Below, in pieces: positions 30,561 through 42,500 of a stretch of DNA of 64,000 nucleotides (its first letter is position 1; each line of letters opens with the position of its first letter). Position numbers and translations under genes: made by a program. Under the pieces are notes generated by a model. The model was not told the origin of the DNA. It worked only from the letters and a program-made list of their open reading frames with translations, and ran no database searches. Source of the stretch: Aspidapion aeneum (taxonomy: Eukaryota; Arthropoda; Insecta; Coleoptera; Brentidae); NCBI GenBank assembly GCA_963576565.1, contig OY755044.1:47015134-47079133 (forward strand), given 5' to 3'.

Positions 30561-33500
30561 CTGATAAACAAAGAAATATGATTAGGAGAAAAACGATGGA
30601 ACATAAAGACAAATGGGAATGTTTGCCACAAAAACAAATATTTGAAATATTGTAATAAGCAATCTGCGTCTACAATGAGAACTTCAAAGTCGAACAAAAA
30701 CTGGAGTTCCAAATTTCTGGCCTTAAAACTTCCAATTACATTTAACTGATTTAAAAAATGTTATATAAAGAGCGTTTCAGATAAAAGTAACTACATACAA
30801 AAAGTTGCGCTATTCCAAGCCCAATCAGATGCTGTATCGAAATTAAAAATATTTACAGGGTTTTTGAAAATACCGAAGAAAATTACCCAATTTTATAAAA
30901 TTTGTTTAAAAGATGGGGACGATATTTAAATTCTTTGAAAAACACAATTTTTAGTTTTTGCTCAATATTTTGAAAATCATTTTAATTTTTAATTTCCATA
31001 CAGCATCTGATTAGGCGTGATAGCCCAATTTTTCTCTAATTTAACCAAACCCGTATCTCTTACCGTTTCCGAAATCCCTATGTAGTTACTTTTATCAGCG
31101 ACACGCTGTATTTAGGTTAACGGTTTTTTTCCTTGTCTAAATCGGTAGTTGTGCAAAATTTGTCACGTTCTTTACTTGTAAAGTAATTTAAGGTGGAAAA
31201 TGTTTAATTGCTACAAATTTCTGTTTTGGCCGATATTAGCCATGTATACAAACCCATAACTTAGGGGCCATAGACCAACAGAGGAGGTAATTTCTGATGG
31301 AAAAGTTCATATATTGCAGAAGTCAAAACTCTTTCTTTCTCGAGAGCATCAAAGTTGGCGATTTTTTAAAACTAAGTACTAAGTTATTTAAAAAACGCAT
31401 GAAATTTAGCAACGTCGTGTACTAAAACAAGAGCCATCATTTAAAACATAAAAAAATTATGCTGTCAAATTTTTTCAGGAAAAACCATTTTTTTGGTATA
31501 AACTTTTATGAATACCATAATAAACACAATATTTTTCTTGATGTTTTTTGTTATTAAAAATAATTTTTATGGAGACATAATAATAAAATATTATTGATAT
31601 ATTTTTAAAATAAGTAAGCGAAAATAAAAATAAAAATATTTTTTATACATTTTTGGAGGTTTTTTGACAGCCTGTATCTCCTCAACTTGTAGTTTTATTA
31701 AAAAAGGGAATACCACATTTTTGGATCACAATTAGCTAAGTATTTATTTGGAGGTGACAGATTCACTTTTTTTGCCAAACCCTTTTTCCCACCACTCCTC
31801 TAACAGATGAGTGTGGAGCCCCATTATAAAAACTTCAGAAATAACCTCCTCTATCACCTGCTGCACTATGGCCCCTTAAGTTTTAAGACACCCTGTATAT
31901 CGGTATCGGTCACAAGAAACCATATCGGTCGATTCCTATTGGAAAGGTTAAAATAACTTACCAACGATAGAGTTGCTGTCAGATCCAAAAGCGCAAATGC
32001 ACGGAGGTCCGTTGGGCACCGTGAACTTGCAGTAACTCCACGTCGAAGAAAAATACTTCGGCAAAAAGGAGGCGTTCGCCAAACTGGACATCCTATTCAA
32101 CTTCGGATCGTCTAGGGCGAAAATATGGATGGTGCCATGGTCGGATGAAACGCACAACGACGTTGAGTTGTGGTTGAAGTTTATACAGTAGATTGTCGCC
32201 TAAAAGAACATAACCACTGCCACGACCGACCTTTTGAAATAGCTCTGTGCATTGACGTGTAGTGCTAGATAGGGAATAATACCATACTTTAAAACTTTAT
32301 CTTAATTAAAATTAGTGACTTGGAATGACGTACAAAACACTTTTGTTTTGGTTTTATTCTGTTTTCGCGTTGTTGCTTTTATATGTACATTTCTTCTTCC
32401 AAAAAAAGTTTTTTAACGACAGTACACTCACGAACCGGTTGAATTTTAAAAATATTATGGAAAGAACCACACACAGTAAAACCAGTGTTGCCAGGTATCA
32501 CAGAAATACTACATGAGATATATTTCGAGAAAGCATGAGATTTCAAAAATTTCAAACGGAATTGTCGCTGTTGCCTCTAGCATGGTGCTCATTCATTATT
32601 TCAGGCACTTCTTACCACACATACATTGTTCCCTTCCTACTGCATTCTACCCAATGAAACCCAGGTAACTTTGTTCAGTCTTTTTTAAAATGTTGTTTGA
32701 ATATTTTTCTTCTAAGCAGAACTAGGTCTGGGCAGGTTTCGGTCAGTTTCACTACCACTGCTAGTAGCACTATCACTTAGTACTATTTTGTATAATCTAT
32801 GTATACCTTAATACCATTATCTTGAAAAAAACTCTATAGTAGGACGCGTACGACGTAAAGGTGTCTATCGTTTTCGGGGAATACCCGAATAAGCGAACCG
32901 CGCACGTCATACTCTCAACCAGGCGCGAGGTTGCAATTTGCGATTATGAAACACGATCCATTGATGCCAAATGCCGGGTTGCAAATTTTTCGCGGCACTT
33001 CTTTGTGGCGTAGGTAACTCGAATTCTCTTATGATTACTGTGTTATTTGTAGCTCATAGTTACCTCTATAATTTAGTTTTGGCTGTAAGTTGAAAAGCAT
33101 GAGATTTTGCGAAAAATAATGATAGCCTGAGATTTGTTTGAAAATTGCTTTTAGATTTTAAGTATGTATTTCGTTGTATGTAAGACATTGGATTTTTAAA
33201 ACAAAGTTGTTCCCAGAACAGTTCCTACGTAATTCCTACCTTTATTTTTTTAAATTTTAGCCCGCATTTTGAACATTTTTATTGAATATTTCCATAATAT
33301 CAACAACAAAAATATACCTACAAGTAAAATGATCTTTGAATTACCGACAGTCCGAGAATTTTGCACTAATTGTATGATTGAACTGAATACAGTTACAGTA
33401 ATCAAAGTAACGATAGTAACGAATATATAAAATGATTACTTAGTAGTCGAGTAACGATTATTATTATTCAAAAGTAAGGAAAATCAACACCTCTATTATC

Positions 33501-36500
33501 TGATCAGTCTGACTTACCGTATCTCTCCTACGCGTAAGGTGGGAGGGTTTCAGGCAGTCTGAGATGAGCTCAAAACGAGTCTTTACTACAAGGTGTATTT
33601 AAAAGGAAAGGTTTTGTCGCATTTAATCGAATCGTTTATCTTTCGCCCTCAGAGTGGTGGGGTTTGACAGAGATGCAAGCCTTCGCGACATTTTAAGAAG
33701 GCTATAAAATAAATATTTTTTGCTCTTTGTTAAACAGGGTGTTATTACATAAGATACGAATATTGAAAGGGTTCATTTTGAGTAAAAAACCACGTATGAA
33801 CGTATATCCTAAATGTCTTAACTTTTGAGCTACAAAATTGGTGTAAAAGATTTTAAAAAATCTCCTACATATTCTTCTGAAATTCCGTACACACTTTATT
33901 TTCATCAAGAGGCATTTTCTAATGTATAGTATTTTTGAAGTGTAAACTTCTTTAGGCGCGTTTAGCAGTTTTTGTGGGTAGTGAATTGAACTGAGCCGTC
34001 AGGCTCGGCTATGTAACGTTCATTCGGGTGAAGTTGGCTCGAGTCGACTAACTGTGAGAGGAACATTCAGCGAGCGATATGATGATGCAGATGAAGGCCA
34101 GTATTATTAGTTTCGCCTTGTTGAAGTTTACACTTCTGCCGTGTGGTCTTAAGCACACACAATTTTTTTTTTTGATCAGTGATGTCCGTTTTTTTTATTT
34201 AACCATTATCTAAAAAAAAACATCTTATACATCAACAAATTCCTCTTTATGATGGGAGTGTGTGAAAAATTTGACAAAAATATCTAGGGCAGTATTACAG
34301 ATATTAATTTTTAAAAAATTGAAATCTTAAACAACCTGTGCAAGCTGTGCTTGAAAATTGCGCTTGCTTAGCTCGGCTTGGTTAAGCAGCGCGACAATAA
34401 GGATTTTATTAACAACTATTTATTTTGTTTACTGCCAGGGAGCAACCTCACACCCTGCAATGACCAATAAGGCTTATGGTACAGTAAACTTAAGTAGATA
34501 TAGTAAGAACAACTTTCAAACGTTGAATCTGCTTTATTAAGATAAATCTTTCTTGGGTCCAAAGAGGACAGAGGGTACATAACACGGAAGACGTCTCTCT
34601 AATTCTCTGACTAGCACATCTACAAGTCAATGGCTGTGTGTAATTTTTTTACCTGGTGAGCACCTCTTCTTAACTCCGAGATTTTTTCCCCGCTCAAGGT
34701 GTCAAACACCCTAATCAGAGTGCCTTTTTCGCTAGCAGTCGCCAATCTGGTCCCTTGTAGGTTTAAAGCTATACAACTAATGTTAGCCTCGTGGGCTACT
34801 ATGTCTAAAGGCGACTTTTCTGTGTTCGCTAAGTCTATCAGCTAAAAATAAAAGGAATGCAATAATTAGAAGAAGACTTATTTTAAGTTCGAATATCTGG
34901 TTAGATTTGTTGCGAAGATCTCCGTTTGTATCAACTAGCGTAGTTCAAATTTTTGACAAAATCCTATTGTTGAAAAAGAAAACATCAAATGTCAGAAGTA
35001 ATTTTTGAATACTGAACAGACTATAAAGAACGGGAAAAAAGAATCTTAAAAGCAAAAAAGGTTATTGGATGTCTTAACAGTATTTTATGGAGCAGACAGA
35101 TAAAAAAATATACAATTTAATAATTTGAAACAATGGATAAAAGCACGCTGTTGTATGGAATAGAGACTTGTCGTGTAACAGAAAAATACAAAACAAAAAT
35201 GGAAAGTGTCGAAATGGATGTAATATAAAGATCAATGAGAATATCTAGAACAGATCATACAAGAAGTGAGACCATAAAAGAAAGAATGGGAATCGAGGGA
35301 AGCATCACTAAAATACACTCTGATAAGATACGGCCATGTACAATGGGAAGCATAACGCATGACATCACTAAAATACACTTTGATATGATACGGCCATGTA
35401 CAACAGATGAAGGACGAAAGATTACCCAAGCAAGTCCTAGAATGGCAATCAATAGGGCGCAGAAAAAGAGGGCATCATCGATCCAAAGATCAATGATTGT
35501 CAGGATGAGGTGGCGAATAGGCGTCGGACAACGTAAAAAAAACGACATAGTAGTAGTAATTTTTGTATAAAATTCAAGATGGCAGACTACGTTAAATCAG
35601 ATGTTTTTCACCCACCCCGAAAAATATTTTAGATGCACCACTGTAATAAAACTTAAACTCCAGAAAAAATACCTCATCTTTACTATGAACAAATGGTTCT
35701 TGAACAACTAATTTTCAACAAAATATCTATGAATAGCGACGGTCAATTTTTCGCCTCGAAAAAACTTACTACCAAACGCATTGAGGTCAAATTAAAAATA
35801 ACTAGGATAATAAATTCTTCAACCTCCCTTACTCCTTTGACCTCATGATATGGCTCTGTAACGAAATAGCGCAAAGCAAAACATCGCGTGTTCAAAATAA
35901 CACTTATCAAAACAGCGCGTGAAACAGGAATTTGTTTAAAAACATTTTCTTCTAATGGAAATTTGTTCGAAAATATTTTCAAAACTAATTTCTTTAAAAA
36001 TAATTTTAAAAAAAATTCTAATCCCAGCTTGCCCAACTTAACGCTACTAAAAAATTTAAAAAATTCAAAAATTGTTTTCTTAAATTAGCGAGGTCAAAAT
36101 TAGTGTTTTTCTAACTTTTGTCAATTGATTTCAAACGTATCCCAACCGGTCTTGATAATCCCTGACCTCTTTCCACCAAAAAACATATCCCTAGGTTACA
36201 GGTTAGGATACGTTTGCGCTCAAATACACCGATTTCAACCTCCCAAAATGAGGACCGAAAAGCTAATTTAGAAAAACGTTTCCAAAAAATGTTTCGGTTT
36301 GGTTTGGTTCAGTTTGGTTCGATTATTGGTTCGGTTTGGTTTTACAATCTCTAGGATCTCGGATAAGAAGTCAGGGAGGTTTTTTTAATATGTTAGAAAG
36401 AGTCGAACTATATGAGTTGTGTTACGTTTGGCAAGCCAGGTCTAGAATATTTTGTTGTGAAAAAATTGTTTCTGAAGAAAAGGTTTTCGAAAAAATTTCC

Positions 36501-39500
36501 ATTTGAAGAAAATTGACGTTTTGTAATAGCGATCTTTTGAAACGCGCTATTTTCATACGCAGAATTTTGAACATGCGCTAATTTACACACGCGCTATTTA
36601 GCACACGTGCCATTTTGATACGCGCTATTGTGATACGCGCTATTTTGAACACGCGCCATTTTGATACGCGGTATTTTGAATATGCGCTATTTCATTACAA
36701 AGCCGTAAATACGACTATACATAAGTTGGGTATTTGACTCAACACTTTGAATAATAAAATATAAGATTTAAATACCTGAACATGTCCAGTCTTTCTTGCA
36801 GGAAACGCCAATATGGAGTTATTGCTATTTGGACACAACACGCACAATCCCTTGGGGTTCGGACATGTCTCGAACACGTGTATTTGTGTCGGGGTTTGTG
36901 TAAACGTGTACACTTTTATGACAGTTTCTAAAATGACGACGATGCGGTCGCGTCTCAAACGAACGCCCAGCACTGGGTCGTTGAATTCTAGACAGATGGG
37001 TGTGGTTTTGCGCAGATCGTCCCATATCATCACCTGCAGGTACAAATTAAATTGTTCTGTCGGATATGGCAAATTGCATGTCAAAATAGACAGGTAAAGA
37101 TTTTGGCGCCCGTTCAAAAGAGCGATATTAAAACAGAGACATTCAAAAGAGCGACATATCAAAACAGCGACTTCCAAACAGTGACATTTTAAAACAGCGA
37201 CAATTCAATTTTTTTAAATCTAAAATAAAGATTAGTAGTTATTGCTTTCCTGTCCTCAAACCAGGTTAGGTTTTTATATCTAACTTGACCTCGTTAGGTT
37301 AGTATACCTAACCTGGTTAGTTTAATAGATATACCAAACCGAACCTGGTTCAAGGACAGAAGAATACTACCAAGCAAACCAGTTTAGATTTTTTTAAAAA
37401 TGAATTGTCGAAGTTGTAAAATGTTGCTGTTTTATTATGTCGCTCCATTGGATATCGCTGTTTTTATATGTCGCTGTTTTGAATATCGCTGGCGCTGCCA
37501 AATATTTTTGCAATCAAATTGCATCCCAGAGCAAAGCCTTCTTAGTAAATTAAAATTGCATTTATTGTCACAGTGTTGTCGCGTGACCTTCATTATTTGT
37601 GTTTATGTAAAATAAAGCCCATCTGCAGATGGAGGGAGCTGTATTTATTTTAATATTGGTTGCTGATACCTAATTATTTTATTAAAATAATTTTGAAATT
37701 ATTAAAGCAGTTTTATATTTTCACATAATTTTATGTGTCTGCAAATCCAGCAAATTCTCAGAATAATAATATTCCGTTGAGTGTTATTAACATTCCATAG
37801 GTTCAAGCGGTTTTATAGCCAACAAGACGAATAGCCAAGTACTATACTTACATAATATTTTAATACGATAAGGAGTTTTGTAACTAAAACAAAACCAGAA
37901 AATCCCTTAAGTAATAAGGAAGGCGTTTAAAAAATCGGGTGTGAGTGTGGTAAATAATATGTAGGAGAAACGAAACGCCCTTTTCAGGTTAGAGGAATGA
38001 ACAATTAAAAAGTCCCAATTAGAGGATATTTACAAATCCTCTGTCAAATGATCACAGGATTCAGTGGTCTGAAGCTAAAGTTCTGCATTAGCAAACACGG
38101 CAATTTATTGAAGCTTCATTTATAATGCAGAACAAAGAAGTTTTCAGTCAACCAAGCACAGACATACCAAACATATGAAAACTACTCCTGAATGCACACC
38201 AAGTAGTAGACTGGATTGTTTAGTATACACTTGAAAACGGTTAGATACTAGGGCGAAATTTTCGTTTTTGATAACTTTTTGGTATGCAATTTGGAATGGA
38301 CCGTTTGTAATGGACATGCTCATTATCGGCACATTTATTCAATCCATAAAAGGAAATACAAATTTTCAATATTACTTTAATATTACATAGTTCATTTTAA
38401 AATTTGAAATTTATTTATTAATTTTTTTTAGAAAACTCACATGCTTATAAAGTGTAAAAATGAAAACAAAACAGAGCCGTTTTTAGGTATAAAACATGAG
38501 ATTTATTTTAAAAAATTCGAAGACACATCTATTTTTAAATAAACATGGACAGCTTCTAGGATTATCAAAATGTTTGCAAAATAAGGGGTGCATTTGATGA
38601 CTCTTCATTTTAAAGATCTCTTAAATGACTTTACATTTGTTCTCTGAAATCCTCAGTTACACACTGCAAAAGATAATTTACCTTTCTACAATATATATTA
38701 AGTAAAATACCTATTTATTTTATCTATTGATAAAGATAAAACCCTGCATAACTAAAACTTAATAATTTAATTATTTTTTAACATAATAATGTTAACATAC
38801 ACATACAGCGTGGCTAGCCTTCTATCTAGGGGTAGGATTTTTGTATGGGCCATAAGGATTGCATTATAAAGCAGAAAAGCGTAGAACCAAATTCAGATCA
38901 GGGTAATAGCAGTATAAGCCGCTACTCAATTCGCGAAAAGTCAATTTAGTCAGATTTATGTAAGTGATACACAACCAGAATAATACATTAAAATTTTGCT
39001 TGTTCCTAAAAGTAAATAACTCACTTACTTTTACAAACAAGCAGTATTAACTATTATTTTGGTTATTGATTTTCATTTTTGTTTGAAAGATAACTTACCA
39101 ATCTACAGGTAAGCTACCTATTATTTAACTTTAGTTTCTGTAATGCGTTTTTAGCCCAACCATAAGGTAATGGTGGACCACAGGGGCGCAGGGTGTGTAG
39201 GGGATGTAGGAGGAAGCGAGACCCTAGGGGGGGGGGGGCGGGGCAGAGGTGGTATAAAGCCTCAAAATTATGAGTAGTCCCTCTTAAACCACAAATGAAA
39301 ATTTGAAAATAGAAGCAGCCATTTCGTGAGTAAATGCGTCAGAGACAAAATTTTCAGAAAATATTGGAGGAATAATACTTTAAATGCTCGCATGCGAAAA
39401 TAGATACAAATTTTTTTGATAACTGAACACCTACAGAAAAATGTTTGAAACCAGAAAAATATGCTGCAGGTAGCAAAAATCTTTTCAAGGTAAACAGTTA

Positions 39501-42500
39501 ACAAGTTAAGTTATGCATTACTGATAGTTTTAAGGTAAAACTGTTTATATAATAATAACACTTTCTTCTTAACCAAAATCTAATGCCAACAAAATACTTC
39601 TGTATGATATTGGGTTAAAATCGTTTGAGGTGTTCTTGATTTATCATGTATTCAAACAGACACATTTATTAGAAGTAAAAAATTTATTTTTCACTTCTAT
39701 TAGTCCATTTTTTGTAAAGTCGACTAAAAATCATGTAATAGTTTTCGCCCTAAACAAATGTTTCAGGTTGTCTGCCCTTTGACAACTCACTGATGCCTGT
39801 AGCTAATCAAGGTTATTTTTGGCAACACTGAGACGCATTCGATGCGAATCGGGCGTATCGCGGTCTCTCATTAATACATGCTATACTCTATGTGTTTTTT
39901 TTCATCTTATGGAAATTAAGCCCCCTAGATGTGGACTTGTTCATGTGGTAAAAAATTTAATAATGTTAGGTATTTAATTAACTTTACTCAAGACTGTACA
40001 TAATTAAGTATAGTTTTTCTCCAAATCTTTAACATGTTATTTTTCGAACCTGAAATGTGATAAAGATCTTGATAAAATACTGACAAAACAAGAAAAAAAA
40101 CTAGAAATTTCAAAAAATGTATTCAAAACATTTTTATAACTGAAGTTGGCATCCACTTACAGCCGCCAAAATGTGAAGTTAGCAGTCAAATATGGCAGCA
40201 CAACAGAAAGTATATTTTTCTAAAAATTATATGTTTACCTAGGAAAATACCTTTTTTTATTAGGAAATGGAGAATTTGAGAAATTTGGTTTGGTTCCAAA
40301 AAAATTCAATTTTTTGTCCATGTAAGCTGTAGGATACCTAAACACCCTATGTAGTTTCATTGTGTAACTATATTTTTGATGGTTGAGTTTTGAATTTTTT
40401 TGTCCATTTGTCCATATTAGACCGGGAACAAGGAGCAGCAGCTTGCACAGATTACTACTTGTAGCACACTTCAACACCCTGCCAATTTTCATTGTGTAAC
40501 TATATGGTAAAAGGTGATTTTTAATTTTTTTTTAGGATTTTTTCTTTTTTGCTAATTTTTGAACTTCTCCATTTCTTAATAAAAAAAGTTATTTTCCAAG
40601 GTTTTTGCAGCTTTTAAAGGTATTAATTTTTGAAAATATACTTTTTGCTGCAAGTGGCTGCTAACTTCACACTTTGGCTGCTAGAAGGTGGCTGCTAGTT
40701 TCACACCAATACTTTTACAAGGATTTAAGATTTTTAAGTAAGTATTTAAATATCTTAAACAATACATGCAGAAACACTGGGATTAATTTCAATCCTATTG
40801 CTTGTGTTGGGTGCAAAAAATAAAAAGTGAAATATGCTAGGTATTAATCCCAGTTTTCCTAATTTTGACATTTTCTATTTTAACAATCAACAATAATTAC
40901 CCTGTTGGTATTGTAGAGAGGATTGGGTCCACCTCCCACCAGTGCCAAATAATTGCATCTGAAGAGCATTTCAATGTAGCCCAGGCCACCATCTGGAAAT
41001 TCTTGTTTGACTTTTTCCTTTAGGGGGTCGCAGTTGTAGATCCTGAACCCAGAAGTGGTTGCACAGGCAAAGCAGCCTAAAATAAAGGTTTGCCCATCAA
41101 GTCAACATTATACTAGAGCACTTCTAATCAAATTTAACTAGGTACCTAATAAAAAAACCTTTTCTTTTGATCTTCATCATTTTCTTAAACCAATTTTGTC
41201 AGTCTTATGCACATATCTTAGTCCTTTTTCCTACTTGTCCGCAGCCCACGAGAAAGACCGGCCCGGGCGCAGAAATATCACGTGACCGTAGGAGTCTCAC
41301 AAAAAAACGCCTCACAGCCCGCTGTCATTATAAAACGTGTGTGTTCAGTTTTGGTATGTTTGTTTACGTCGATTTTTTTTTAATTCGGGCACGAATTTTA
41401 TGTGAATTTTATCAAAGTTATTAAAATAACGCAGCCCACGAAAAAAACTGTAGTGGGCTGCGTTAAAATAATTAATGGCTAATGAGTAAATTAGAACGAA
41501 CGTTTAATTAGTGTTGTTCCTTGTCGGTCCAACTATAAAACTGAAACCTAATATGTTGCAAACGGGAAAGAAGTAGTAAAAGATAAGATCTTGGATAAGA
41601 TTGATCAAGTAATAGACATCCTTAGTGACATTTTCGATAGTGAGAGTGAAAAATGTGTTCAGTTGTCATTTCTTATTGAACAATTAGGTCTCTTGAAAAG
41701 GTAACCTGAGAATCGAAGATATGGTGGATACACTTTAATGTTGGCTTCATCTTTGTTTATCCAGTCATCCAGTGCATACACATCAATTTACAATTCTAAG
41801 GTAATATGTCTTCCGCACCCTCACAATATTAAAAAACTGATTTGTAAAATATTGTTAGCAGATAGTAATCTCTCTGGTAGTGTGGAATATTTAAAAAGTA
41901 AGATACAGCTTTCAAAAGAACATGAGTTGGTAGTTAACTTACACTTTAATGAAATATATATTAAACTTTGTGCTGGGTAATTTTTCAAAAAATTATTGAC
42001 TACCACTACATTCAGTTCACTGAATGTGAAAACCATCTCACTTATTCACAAAATCACTTTTCTTTTTAATAAATTATTGTGAAATGTTTTATATTGAAAA
42101 TTTTTCTTCAGATAACTCTAGCGAGTGTTTTTGTGGAGAAAAACTATTGTCAAAGCTTGAAAAAATTAGTTTAAGGGCATTTAAAGTTTTTTAAAATAAT
42201 TTTATTAAAAAGCACAATTGACTTAGTGTCTGCTAATAAATCTTTGAATAAGAACTCAGACAAAGATGATGACACTCAAAGAAAAATTAAAAAACTAAAA
42301 GCTTAGGTTTGATATGTCAAATTTTGAAAGACTTGTATAGATTTGAAGTTACTAACGATATTATGTACCTAATATATGTACTTAAAGATATTAGAGTGCA
42401 ATTTTTGTATAATTTTTTATTTTATAGTTTCAGTTCTTTTATCCATAATAAACACATATATCAGCAAAATATTTTTTTCAATTTTTGCCTATAAAAGAAC

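Larger units (their letters stand above)
32200..34652. other. Wdr45B intron 4
   Basis: Mostly AT-rich sequence without recognised genes. It holds a possible 200-bp MITE at 33936-34137 and a partial LTR at 34336-34548. Confidence 0.6.

Noticed and set aside
35235..35570. A 111-residue host protein
   Set aside because: The peptides match the degraded 3' tail of a LINE with a tandem duplication, in several phases.
36695..37177. A 160-residue single-exon gene
   Set aside because: Only 36776-37033 is conserved with WIPI proteins and it is bounded by good splice sites; the extensions are intronic.
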